The notes beneath the pieces are model-generated. The model was not told the origin of the DNA and ran no database searches. It was given only the letters and a program-made list of their open reading frames with translations. From the NCBI RefSeq assembly GCF_012676905.1, contig NZ_CP051428.1:58501-122500 (forward strand): DNA of 64,000 bases. Reading direction: 5' to 3'. The first letter of the stretch is position 1. Every line of letters begins with the position of its first letter. Origin of the DNA: Paenibacillus albicereus. GTDB lineage: Bacteria > Bacillota > Bacilli > Paenibacillales > Paenibacillaceae. The position numbers and the translations under genes are program-made. Below are positions 33,458 through 43,096 of the stretch, one piece after another.

Positions 33458-33508
33458 TTGACATCTTCCCGCATAGGTTATATGGTTAGTTACATGAGTA
33501 ATTAACCA
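33458..33508 (+). promoter_or_regulatory. Promoter and operator of the GntR-ABC operon
   Basis: TTGACA (33458-33463), 17 bp, TATGGT (33481-33486). A dyad TGGTTAGTTAC-ATGA-GTAATTAACCA (33483-33508) with a single mismatch overlaps the -10 and runs to +20. This is a natural binding site for the GntR regulator encoded next, implying autorepression (inference). Confidence 0.78.
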
Positions 33509-33527
33509 ATGTGGTGGTGAGGCGAAA

Positions 33528-33902
33528 TTGAGCTTTCTCAAGGATGACGGAAGGCCGATCTTTCAGCAGATCGCGGAGAAGATCGAGGATGACATCGTAG
33601 ACGGATCGCTCCCGGAGGAAGGGCAGGCGCCCTCGACGACGCATTTCGCCCAGTTCTACGGCATCAACCCGGCGACAGCGGCCAAGGGCGTCAACATTTT
33701 GGTGGACCAAGGCATTCTCTACAAGAAGAGAGGGATCGGCATGTTCGTGGCGGAAGGGGCGCGGGAGCGTCTGATGGAGAGGCGGAGGGAGCAGTTCTAC
33801 GAGCAGTACGTCGTGCCGCTGCTGCGCGAGGCGGAGAAGCTCGGCATCGACAGCGGCCGGCTGGCGGCGATCATTCAGGAAAAAGGAGGGGCTGAACGAT
33901 GA
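33528..33902 (+). CDS. GntR-family transcriptional regulator, YtrA subfamily
   Basis: This 124-residue protein has a winged-helix N-terminus (GRPIFQQIAEKIEDDIVDGS, STTHFAQFYGINPATAAKGV) and a short C-terminal dimerisation tail, the hallmark of the YtrA group that controls ABC transporters. TTG start at 33528 with GGTGGTGAGG upstream. The next two genes, an ATPase and a permease, overlap in frame and form its likely target operon. It probably binds the dyad at 33483-33508. The effector is unknown; cell-envelope stress agents are typical for this group. Confidence 0.88.
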   Translation: MSFLKDDGRPIFQQIAEKIEDDIVDGSLPEEGQAPSTTHFAQFYGINPATAAKGVNILVDQGILYKKRGIGMFVAEGARERLMERRREQFYEQYVVPLLREAEKLGIDSGRLAAIIQEKGGAER

Positions 33903-34822
33903 TGACCGTCAAGGACCAAGCTCAGCATGCCTACGCGCTGGAGACGAATCGGCTCACCAAGAGCTACGGCAGCCAGAAGGCGCTGGACAGCGTGAGCCTG
34001 AAGCTGGAGGCGGGCCTCATCCACGGCCTGCTCGGGCGCAACGGCGCAGGCAAGACGACGCTCATGAGCATCGCCACCGCCCAGCTGTTCGCCACTTCGG
34101 GCGAGGTGCGCATCTTCGGCCAGCAGCCGTACGAGAACCGGGAGGCGCTCGGCAAGATCTGCTTTATCAAGGAAAGCCAGAAATACCCGGACGTGTTCCA
34201 CGTCGAGGACGTGCTGGCGACGGCTCGCGTGCTGTATCCGAACTGGGACGAGGCGCTCGCCGGCGAGCTCGTCGAGTCGTTCCGCCTGCCCCGCCGCAAG
34301 AAGATCAAAGGCTTCTCGCGGGGCATGCTCTCCTCGGTCGGCATCGTCGTCGGGCTGGCGAGCCGGGCGGAGCTGACGCTGTTCGACGAGCCGTACCTCG
34401 GCCTCGACGCCGTCGCGCGCTCGCTGTTCTATGACCGCCTGATCGAGGATTACGCCGAGCATCCGCGCACGATCGTGCTGTCGACCCATCTGATCGACGA
34501 GGTGAGCCGGCTGCTGGAGGCCATCCATGTCATCGACGGCGGCCGCCTGCTCCTGAGCGAAGATGCGGAGTCTCTGCGCTCCCGCGCCTACCGGGTGAGC
34601 GGCTCGGCCGCCAAGGTCGACGCCGTCACGGCGGGCCGGCGAGTGCTGCGCCGAGAGGCGATCGGGGGCTCTGCCGTCGCATCGGTGCTGGCCGACGAGC
34701 CGGGCGAGAACGGCATCGGCTGGGCGCGCGAGGCCGGGCTGGAGGCGGCGCCGCTGCCGCTGCAGCAGCTGATCGTCGACCTGACGGCCCATGCGGCCCG
34801 CGGCAAGGAGGAATCGGCATGA
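33899..34822 (+). CDS. ABC transporter ATP-binding protein (YtrB-like)
   Basis: The 307-residue ATPase has Walker A GLLGRNGAGKTTL, a signature region IKGFSRGMLSSVG, Walker B LTLFDEPYLGLD and the switch region VLSTHLIDEV. A C-terminal regulatory extension of about 90 residues follows the ATPase core, as in CcmA-type exporters. The start overlaps the GntR stop by 4 nt and its end overlaps the permease gene by 4 nt. Substrate cannot be read from sequence. Efflux or envelope-stress resistance is typical of GntR-YtrA neighbours. Confidence 0.88.
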   Translation: MMTVKDQAQHAYALETNRLTKSYGSQKALDSVSLKLEAGLIHGLLGRNGAGKTTLMSIATAQLFATSGEVRIFGQQPYENREALGKICFIKESQKYPDVFHVEDVLATARVLYPNWDEALAGELVESFRLPRRKKIKGFSRGMLSSVGIVVGLASRAELTLFDEPYLGLDAVARSLFYDRLIEDYAEHPRTIVLSTHLIDEVSRLLEAIHVIDGGRLLLSEDAESLRSRAYRVSGSAAKVDAVTAGRRVLRREAIGGSAVASVLADEPGENGIGWAREAGLEAAPLPLQQLIVDLTAHAARGKEESA

Positions 34823-35526
34823 ATCGAGGACTGAAAAGCATTCTTACGATGTACCGGAGAGACACATTCAACTGGCTGCTGCTGCCTTGGCTCATCCTGC
34901 TCTCCAGCTTCACGGTGAATCTGATCGTCGCCTTCTCCATGAACCGGGGCGGCGGCGAAGAGTCGTTCACGACCGGAGGGCTGCTGTCGATCATCATCTA
35001 CATGTTTGTCGTCGGCATGATCTCCGTCTACTGGACGTTCAACTTCGCGCTCAGCCTGTGCATCAGCCGCCGCGACTACTTCGTAGGCAGCTCGATGGCC
35101 TTCCTCTCCATGGCGGCGCTGCACGGCGCGCTTCTGACGGTCGCCACCTCCATCGAGCAGGCGATCGGCGGCTGGTTCGGCATGCACTTCTTCGTCATCC
35201 CCTACACGACGGACGGTCCGTTCTGGCAGACGTTCGCGGTCTTTTTCACAGTGCTGCTCTTCGCGGGCTACAGCGGCTTCGTATCCGGCAGCTTGAGCCG
35301 GCGCTACGGCAAGCGGGGCAACTTCCTCTTGTATGGCGGCACGTTCATCCTCGGCGGCGCGTTCACCACGATCGCCTCGCTGCGCGGCTGGTGGATGCCG
35401 ATCTTCGACTGGATCTCCGGCCTCCAGATCGAGCTCGCGGGAGTCTGCCTGCTGCTGCTCGCGCTCGCCGTCCTGTTCGCGACGCTGTCCTGGCTCATGC
35501 TTCGCCGCTCGTCGGCGAGAGCCTGA
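34819..35526 (+). CDS. ABC transporter permease
   Basis: This 235-residue membrane protein has about six hydrophobic segments (WLLLPWLILLSSFTVNLIVAF, LSIIIYMFVVGMISVYW, AFLSMAALHGALLTVATSI, a segment near 140, one near 175 and LAGVCLLLLALAVLFATLSW). It follows the ATPase with a 4-nt overlap and precedes a terminator, so it is the membrane partner. No family-specific motif allows a substrate call. Confidence 0.82.
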   Translation: MNRGLKSILTMYRRDTFNWLLLPWLILLSSFTVNLIVAFSMNRGGGEESFTTGGLLSIIIYMFVVGMISVYWTFNFALSLCISRRDYFVGSSMAFLSMAALHGALLTVATSIEQAIGGWFGMHFFVIPYTTDGPFWQTFAVFFTVLLFAGYSGFVSGSLSRRYGKRGNFLLYGGTFILGGAFTTIASLRGWWMPIFDWISGLQIELAGVCLLLLALAVLFATLSWLMLRRSSARA

Positions 35527-35535
35527 TCGCCTTTG

Positions 35536-35562
35536 CCGCTCCCTTCGGGGGGCGGTTTTTTT
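35536..35562 (+). terminator. Terminator of the GntR-ABC operon
   Basis: CCGCTCCC-TTCG-GGGGGCGG (35536-35555, one wobble) followed by seven T. Confidence 0.9.
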
Positions 35563-35582
35563 CTTTCTCCTGCGGCATCGCT

Positions 35583-35588
35583 TATAAT
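35583..35588 (+). promoter_or_regulatory. Probable -10 element upstream of the NADPH dehydrogenase
   Basis: TATAAT sits 63 nt before the ATG. The region 17 bp upstream is T-rich and has no good -35. Confidence 0.4.
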
Positions 35589-35650
35589 AGAGGAAAAGAA
35601 ACGGCCCGAGTCCAAGAAGCTCAGGCCGGAACCGAAGGAGCGCGAAGAGC

Positions 35651-36685
35651 ATGGCCAAGCTGTCGGAACCGTTCCGCCTCAAAGGGCTGGAGCTGAAGAA
35701 CCGGATCGTCATGGCGCCGATGTGCCAATATTCCGTCGAGGAGCAGGACGGCACGCCGAACGACTGGCACTTCGTCCACTATGTCTCGCGCGCGGTCGGC
35801 GGCACCGGCCTCATTCTCGTGGAGATGACCAACGTCGAGCCGGACGGGCGCATCACCAACCGCTGCCTCGGCCTGTGGGACGACGCGCAGATCCCGGCCT
35901 ATGCCCGCATCGTGCGGGAGTGCCAGCGCTACGGCGCGCGCGTCGGCGTGCAGATCGCCCATGCCGGGCGCAAGGCGACCGACGCCGAGCGGCCGGTCAG
36001 CAGCTCGCCGATTCCGGTCGAGCCGACCGGCTGGAAGACGCCGCATGAGCTGACGACCGCCGAGGTGCGCGAGCAGGTCGGCCTGTTCCGCGAGGCGGCC
36101 CGGCGCGCGGTCGAAGCCGGCTTCGACACGATCGAGCTGCATGGCGCGCACGGCTACCTCATCCATCAGTTCCACTCGCCGTCGCTGAACCGGCGGACGG
36201 ACGAGTACGGCCAGGACAAGCTGCGATTCGGCTGCGAGGTGATCGCGGCGGTGCGCGAGGTGATGCCCGCGGATATGCCGCTCCTCCTGCGCTTCTCGGC
36301 GACCGAATACATCGAGGGCGGCTACGGGCTCGACTACGGCCTGGAGATCGCCCGGCGCTACAAGGAAGCCGGCGTCGACATCCTCCACGTGTCGAGCGGC
36401 GGCGAGGCGCCGCCGAACGGCAGCCGCCAGCCCGGCAACTACCCCGGCTATCAGGTGCCGATGGCCCGCGCCGTGCGCGAGGCCGCCGGCATCCCGGTCA
36501 TCGCGGTCGGCATGCTGGACGAGCCGGAGCTCGCGCAGTCGGTCGTGCAGAGCGGCGATGCCGATCTGGCCGGGATCGGGCGCGCGCTGCTGCGCAATCC
36601 GTACTGGGCGGTCGACGCGCTGATGAAGACCGAAGGGCTTCGCGCCGAGCAGCCGGCGTACAAGCGCGGCTATCCGCTGAAGTAA
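35651..36685 (+). CDS. namA: NADPH dehydrogenase, Old Yellow Enzyme family (YqjM/NamA-like)
   Basis: The 344-residue flavoenzyme has the YqjM-type core: MAPMCQYSVEE with the active-site Cys near residue 26, QIAHAGRKA, and substrate/FMN motif HGAHGYLIHQFHSPSLNRRT with His-His/Asn chemistry. The C-terminal phosphate-binding segment is DLAGIGRALLRNPYW. It reduces activated alkenes with NADPH and is linked to electrophile detoxification in B. subtilis. SD AAGGAG (35635-35640) lies 10 nt before ATG. Monocistronic by position. Confidence 0.93.
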   Translation: MAKLSEPFRLKGLELKNRIVMAPMCQYSVEEQDGTPNDWHFVHYVSRAVGGTGLILVEMTNVEPDGRITNRCLGLWDDAQIPAYARIVRECQRYGARVGVQIAHAGRKATDAERPVSSSPIPVEPTGWKTPHELTTAEVREQVGLFREAARRAVEAGFDTIELHGAHGYLIHQFHSPSLNRRTDEYGQDKLRFGCEVIAAVREVMPADMPLLLRFSATEYIEGGYGLDYGLEIARRYKEAGVDILHVSSGGEAPPNGSRQPGNYPGYQVPMARAVREAAGIPVIAVGMLDEPELAQSVVQSGDADLAGIGRALLRNPYWAVDALMKTEGLRAEQPAYKRGYPLK

Positions 36686-36769
36686 CCCTGCCGCGTCCCG
36701 GCGGCGCTCCTGCCCGTGCTCTGCCGCCTCGCCTCAGGTCTAGATCTCTCCCGATGAGGCAACACTGGT

Positions 36770-36789
36770 TGATAGAGTTCCATCTATCA
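36770..36789 (+). promoter_or_regulatory. Perfect dyad upstream of yabS
   Basis: TGATAGA-GTTCCA-TCTATCA has 7-bp exact arms and ends just before the SD GGGAGG (36792-36797). It may be an operator or a short 5'-UTR hairpin. No binding protein can be named. Confidence 0.5.
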
Positions 36790-36804
36790 GCGGGAGGGAT
36801 TGCG

Positions 36805-37533
36805 ATGAAGCAGATACTGCTCATTACGGACGGCTGCTCGAACGTCGGCCTGAATCCGGTCGTGGCGTCGGCGGAAGCCTTTGCGGAAGGAATCACGGTG
36901 AACGTGGTCGGCGTGCTCGATGGCGGCGACCTCGGCGAGTACGGGGCCAAGGAGATTCAGGAGATTGCCCATGCGGGCGGCGGCATGAGCCGCATGGTCA
37001 GCACGCGGCAGCTGTCGCAGACCGTGCAGATGATGACGCGCAAGACGGTCGTGCAGACGATCCAGCAGGCGGTGCAGAAGGAGCTGAAGTCCGTGCTCGG
37101 CGGCACCGGCGCGCTCGAGGACCTGCCGCCGGAGCGGCGCGGGGAGGTCGTGCGCGTCATCGACGAGCTCGGCGAGACGAGCCGGCTGCGCGTCGCCCTG
37201 CTGATCGACGCCAGCGCCAGCATGAAGCCCAAGATCGCCGCCGTCGAGGAAGCGATCCGCGACCTCATGCTGAGCCTGCAGTCGCGCCAAGGCGTGAGCG
37301 AGCTGGCGGTGTTTCATTTCCCGGGCGACCGGCACGGGGACGACGCGGCGCTCGACCGCGGATGGACGAGCGACCTGAGCGGCGCGCAGTCGCTGTTGCC
37401 CAAGCTGCAGATGCGCGGCACGACGCCGACGGGACCGGCGCTCCGCCAGGTGATCCAGTATTACCGCGACAGCGCCGAGGATCGGCGCAGGGGCGGCGAG
37501 GAGGACGAGATGAGGAGTGGCTACGTCGGCTAA
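36805..37533 (+). CDS. yabS: VWA-domain protein YabS
   Basis: The 242-residue protein has an N-terminal ThiF-less segment (KQILLITDGCSNVGLNPVVA) and a von Willebrand A fold with a MIDAS motif LLIDASASMKPK near residue 130. In B. subtilis yabS lies directly upstream of the kinase gene yabT, and I recall it as sporulation-associated. ATG 36805 has GGGAGG 7 nt upstream. Its end overlaps the kinase gene by 17 nt, which couples the two; a shared signalling role is likely but unproven. Confidence 0.88.
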   Translation: MKQILLITDGCSNVGLNPVVASAEAFAEGITVNVVGVLDGGDLGEYGAKEIQEIAHAGGGMSRMVSTRQLSQTVQMMTRKTVVQTIQQAVQKELKSVLGGTGALEDLPPERRGEVVRVIDELGETSRLRVALLIDASASMKPKIAAVEEAIRDLMLSLQSRQGVSELAVFHFPGDRHGDDAALDRGWTSDLSGAQSLLPKLQMRGTTPTGPALRQVIQYYRDSAEDRRRGGEEDEMRSGYVG

Positions 37534-38443
37534 GCTTGATCTGGACCGGGGCATGGTCATTACGGGCAAGTGGCGCCGCCGCCGGTACCGCGTCGAGCGG
37601 ATGCTCGGAGAAGGCGCCAACGGAAAGGTGTACCTGGTCCAGCAAGAGGGCCGGCTGCTCGCGCTCAAGGTCGGGCTGGACACGGCGGACCTGCAGTCGG
37701 AGATCAACGTGCTCAAGGCGCTGGAGAAGCAGCAGCCGCGGGGAGGCGGAGCGAGTCCGTACCTCGTGGACGTGGATGACCTGAAGCTCGTCTCCGGCAA
37801 GGAGTATCCGTTCTACGTCATGCGGTACGTGCGCGGGGCCAAGCTGCCGGCTTTTCTCGCCGCGAGCGGCGACGAGTGGTTCCCGCTGGCCGGGTACAAC
37901 CTGCTGCTGCGGCTCGCCGAGCTGCACGCCTCCGGCTGGGCGTTCGGCGACCTCAAGGTCGACAACGTGCTCGCGGCCGAGTACGGGCGCGTCGAGCTGA
38001 TCGACTACGGCGGCGTGACCGCCTTCGGCAAGGGCATCCGGCAGTTCACCGAGATTTACGACCGCGGCTACTGGAACGCCGGCACGCGGTCTTCGGACGC
38101 CGGATACGACCTGTTCTCGTTCGCCGTGCTGTGCGTGCAGCTGTTCGCCGAAAAGGAGCTGTACCGGATCACTTCCGGCACCCTTCCGCAAAACCGCAGC
38201 GCGGGCGACGTGCTGAAGCTCGCCCAGGACGCTCCGCAGCTGCGCCCGTTCTCCGGCTGGCTGGCGCGCGCGCTCGCGGGCGGCTTCGCCGACGCGGCGG
38301 AGGCGTCCCATGCCTGGAAAGCCGTCATGCACCGCGTCTCCCGCCCCGCGAAGCCGGTGCCTTGGTGGACCAAGGCGCTGTTTCTTGCCGCCGCCGCAGG
38401 GCTGGCGGCTTCGGCGTTCTGGCTGGGCGGCGGGCTCGGCTGA
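37517..38443 (+). CDS. yabT: Hanks-type serine/threonine kinase YabT
   Basis: This 308-residue protein has a kinase domain: P-loop GEGANG (31-36), catalytic Lys51 in ALKVG, loop FGDLKVDN (Asp145, Lys147, Asn150) and DYGG (Asp163) in place of DFG. The usual HRD arginine is Gly, so it is a non-RD kinase and may not need activation-loop phosphorylation. A C-terminal membrane anchor (ALFLAAAAGLAASAFWLGG) has little outside. In B. subtilis YabT sits at the forespore septum, is activated by DNA and phosphorylates RecA in sporulation. It overlaps yabS and precedes tilS, as in B. subtilis. Confidence 0.93.
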   Translation: MATSAKLDLDRGMVITGKWRRRRYRVERMLGEGANGKVYLVQQEGRLLALKVGLDTADLQSEINVLKALEKQQPRGGGASPYLVDVDDLKLVSGKEYPFYVMRYVRGAKLPAFLAASGDEWFPLAGYNLLLRLAELHASGWAFGDLKVDNVLAAEYGRVELIDYGGVTAFGKGIRQFTEIYDRGYWNAGTRSSDAGYDLFSFAVLCVQLFAEKELYRITSGTLPQNRSAGDVLKLAQDAPQLRPFSGWLARALAGGFADAAEASHAWKAVMHRVSRPAKPVPWWTKALFLAAAAGLAASAFWLGGGLG

Positions 38444-38478
38444 CGGAGACAGGATTCGAACGATAAGGAGGAAGCGCC

Positions 38479-39996
38479 ATGGCATCAACCGAACCCGGCC
38501 GCCAGGACCCCGGCCAGGCAAGTCCGCCGCATGCAAGCGGCGATCCGGAGCGCGTGCGCCGGGAGCTGCTGCGGATGGGAGCGGACGAGCGGCTGTGGGA
38601 GCCGGGCGACACGGTGCTCGTCGCCGTGAGCGGCGGCCCCGACTCGATGGCGCTCCTCCATGCGGTGCACATGCTTTCGCCGCAGCTTGGCGTGCGCGTG
38701 GCGGCGGCGCATGCCGACCACGGGTTTCGGCCGGAAGCCTCCGCGCGGGAGGCCGGGACGGTGCGCCGGTATTGCGCCGGCCTCGGCATTCCGTGCGAGA
38801 CGGCCGAGCTGGACGTGCCCGCGCATCTGGCGGAGCACGGGGGCAACAAGCAGGCGGAGGCCCGCCGGCTGCGCTACCGCTTCCTGCTGGAGGCGGCCGG
38901 CCGGGCCGGAGCATCGCGCATCGCGCTGGCCCATCACGCCGACGATCAGGCGGAGACGGTGCTCATGCGGCTGCTCCGAGGCAGCTCGCCGGCCGGCCTC
39001 GCCGGCATTCCGCTGCGCCGGATGGAGGGAAACACGGAACTGATCCGGCCTCTGCTGCGTATACACAAGCCGGACCTGCTGGCCTACTGCGAGCGGCACG
39101 CCGTGCCGTACGAGGAGGATGGGAGCAACAGCTCGACCGATTATACGCGCAATGCGATCCGCCTCGAGGCGCTCCCGTACCTGGAGGCGTTCAATGGACG
39201 GCTCGCCGAATCGCTCTGCCGGACGGCCGAATCGGCGGCGGCCGAATCGGATTATCTCGACGCCAGGACCCGGGAGGTTTTTGCTTCGGGCGTCCTCTCC
39301 GAAGAGGGGCGTTTGACGATGTCTGGCGCGGCTTTTGCGGCTCTCCACGTCGCTTTACAAAGAAGATTGATTAAACTAATATTAGATTATCTTGCTCTGG
39401 AAACGGCTTCCGCCGGCTTCGACGAAGTGGAGCGGATCCGTCTCGGAGCGCTGTCCGGCACTCCCTCGAGCTGGCGGGTGGACCTGTCGCGGGGACTGCG
39501 GTTCCGGCGCGAATACGGGCGGCTCGTCTGGACCCGCCGCGAGGACGAGGAGCCGCAGCCGTATGCCATCGAGGTGCCGGAGCCGGAGGGCGTCTGGACG
39601 GTGGCGGAGGCGGGGGTGGAGATTCGGTTCAGCGCCCATCGCCACACGAGGGACGGTACGGCGCTCTTCGCGGCTTCGGACGCGGACGCGCGGACCGCTT
39701 TTTTTGATTGGGACAAGCTGGAGCTTCCGCTGCTTCTCCGCCCTCGGCGGGACGGCGACCGGATGCGTCCGCTGGGACTAAACGGCACCAAAAAGGTGCA
39801 AGATATGTTCGTCGACGGGAAGCTGCCTCCATCCCAAAGGCCTTCCTTCCCGCTGCTGTGCGACGGCGGCGGACGCATCCTTTGGATTCCGGGCCTCCGC
39901 CGCTCGAGCCATGCGCTCGCGGACGAGGGCACGCGGCTGCTGCTGCGGGCCGAGGCTCGGCAGGCCGGCGGGCCGGATCGGCCTGCCGGCGAATAA
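38479..39996 (+). CDS. tilS: tRNA(Ile)-lysidine synthase TilS
   Basis: The 505-residue enzyme converts C34 to lysidine in tRNA-Ile(CAU), which is essential for AUA decoding. The N-terminal PP-loop reads VAVSGGPDSMALLHAVH near residue 55, and HHADDQAETVLMRLLRG is the conserved ATP/lysine region. The C-terminal half has the TilS C domain including FVDGKLPPSQR near residue 455. SD AAGGAGG precedes ATG 38479. It is followed by hpt and ftsH as in B. subtilis. Confidence 0.95.
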   Translation: MASTEPGRQDPGQASPPHASGDPERVRRELLRMGADERLWEPGDTVLVAVSGGPDSMALLHAVHMLSPQLGVRVAAAHADHGFRPEASAREAGTVRRYCAGLGIPCETAELDVPAHLAEHGGNKQAEARRLRYRFLLEAAGRAGASRIALAHHADDQAETVLMRLLRGSSPAGLAGIPLRRMEGNTELIRPLLRIHKPDLLAYCERHAVPYEEDGSNSSTDYTRNAIRLEALPYLEAFNGRLAESLCRTAESAAAESDYLDARTREVFASGVLSEEGRLTMSGAAFAALHVALQRRLIKLILDYLALETASAGFDEVERIRLGALSGTPSSWRVDLSRGLRFRREYGRLVWTRREDEEPQPYAIEVPEPEGVWTVAEAGVEIRFSAHRHTRDGTALFAASDADARTAFFDWDKLELPLLLRPRRDGDRMRPLGLNGTKKVQDMFVDGKLPPSQRPSFPLLCDGGGRILWIPGLRRSSHALADEGTRLLLRAEARQAGGPDRPAGE

Positions 39997-40050
39997 CCGG
40001 ACTTATTCCGCTCATAAGAATAGGATTAGACGATTCGGGAGGAACCATCA

Positions 40051-40590
40051 TTGCATAACGACATTCAAGAAATTCTGCACAGCGAAGAGGAGATCCGCGA
40101 CAAGGTGAAGGAGCTCGGAGAGATTCTCACCCGGGACTTCGAGGGCCGCAACCCGCTCGTCATCTGCGTCCTCAAGGGCGCGTTTATTTTCATGGCCGAT
40201 CTGGTTAAGGAAATACGCGTGCCGCTGGAAATGGACTTCATGGCCGTCTCCAGCTACGGAGCCTCCACCAAGTCCTCCGGCGTCGTCAAAATCATCAAGG
40301 ATCTCGACGTCTCCGTCGAAGGTCGGGACGTGCTCATCGTCGAGGACATCATCGACAGCGGCCTGACGCTCAGCTATCTGATCGACGTGCTGGAGCGCCG
40401 CAACGCCAAGTCGGTGACGGTCGTCACGCTGTTCGACAAGCCGTCCGGCCGCTCCGTCGACCTGAACGCCGACTATACTGGATTCACCCTTCCTCATGCT
40501 TTTGTCGTAGGCTATGGCCTGGACTACGCCGAGTACTATCGCAACCTGCCGTACATCGGCATCCTGAAGCCGGAAGTCTATCTCAAATAA
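40051..40590 (+). CDS. hpt: Hypoxanthine-guanine phosphoribosyltransferase
   Basis: The 179-residue enzyme salvages hypoxanthine and guanine with PRPP. It shows the PRPP motif [14 protein letters not shown] near residue 95 and FSLPHAF-type purine-binding residues ([21 protein letters not shown]) at the end. The start is TTG with GGGAGGA 7 nt upstream. It lies between tilS and ftsH as in all bacilli. In this window it would use bases derived from nucleosides imported by the nup system. Confidence 0.95.
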   Translation: MHNDIQEILHSEEEIRDKVKELGEILTRDFEGRNPLVICVLKGAFIFMADLVKEIRVPLEMDFMAVSSYGASTKSSGVVKIIKDLDVSVEGRDVLIVEDIIDSGLTLSYLIDVLERRNAKSVTVVTLFDKPSGRSVDLNADYTGFTLPHAFVVGYGLDYAEYYRNLPYIGILKPEVYLK

Positions 40591-40639
40591 AAGCTTTTCC
40601 AGCAGGGCTTGGCAAGGCCCGCAGCGCCCGGGGGTTCTG

Positions 40640-40669
40640 TTGAGATCGCCGGAGCGGCTATGGTAAAAT
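40640..40669 (+). promoter_or_regulatory. ftsH promoter
   Basis: TTGAGA (40640-40645), 18 bp, TAAAAT (40664-40669), 29 nt before the ftsH ATG. Confidence 0.65.
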
Positions 40670-40698
40670 ATTTGAAGCGTCTTGAGAGGAGGTAGGGG

Positions 40699-42744
<2,046 letters not shown>

Positions 42745-42756
42745 CGATCCACCGAC

Positions 42757-42790
42757 ACAACCCCCATGCACAAATGTGCATGGGGGTTGT
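42757..42790 (+). terminator. ftsH terminator
   Basis: A 16-bp perfect stem ACAACCCCCATGCACA/TGTGCATGGGGGTTGT (42757-42772, 42775-42790). The loop is only 2 nt and the following T-tract is weak. Confidence 0.82.
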
Positions 42791-42819
42791 TGCTTCTGTT
42801 CAAGGCGTTCGGGTATAAT
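42790..42819 (+). promoter_or_regulatory. Possible distal promoter of the nucleoside importer
   Basis: TTGCTT (42790-42795), 18 bp, TATAAT (42814-42819). It would give a leader of about 270 nt. Lower certainty than the proximal promoter. Confidence 0.4.
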
Positions 42820-42868
42820 AGGCGGGGGTCAGGGAATAATGAGATCAGCTTGATGGAAGCCAGAGAAT

Positions 42869-42969
42869 GACATTCGGCACTATTGTGTAACATTGATGTT
42901 AGATAATTATGCCGAACGGTGCATGTTAATCCGAATTATCGTTTAGAAATCGACATTATATTCGGAATT
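42869..42969 (+). promoter_or_regulatory. PurR-box-like operator cluster
   Basis: Four CCGAA/TTCGG cores occur in AT-rich DNA: 42873 (TTCGG), 42912 (CCGAA), 42931 (CCGAA) and 42961 (TTCGG). The last two form inverted 13-bp boxes TAATCCGAATTAT (42927-42939) and TATATTCGGAATT (42957-42969) separated by exactly 17 bp. B. subtilis PurR binds two inverted PurBoxes (AWWWCCGAACWWT) 16-17 bp apart. The outer pair points outward and is looser. Confidence 0.6.
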
Positions 42970-43017
42970 ATTTTTTGTAACGGCTTTCATTATGTCAGGA
43001 TTAGTTACATTTTCTCG

Positions 43018-43045
43018 TTGACTCTTGATGAATATAGGCTATACT
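43018..43045 (+). promoter_or_regulatory. Proximal promoter of the nucleoside importer
   Basis: TTGACT (43018-43023), 16 bp, TATACT (43040-43045), about 50 nt before the ATG. Confidence 0.68.
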
Positions 43046-43096
43046 ATCTATATCCAACCAATAACCTATGGTGAAGAACAGGGGAGAAAGACAAAG

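Noticed and set aside
42791..43096. Purine riboswitch before the nucleoside importer
   Set aside because: The conserved loop and junction sequences of the purine aptamer are absent; the dyads fit protein boxes better.
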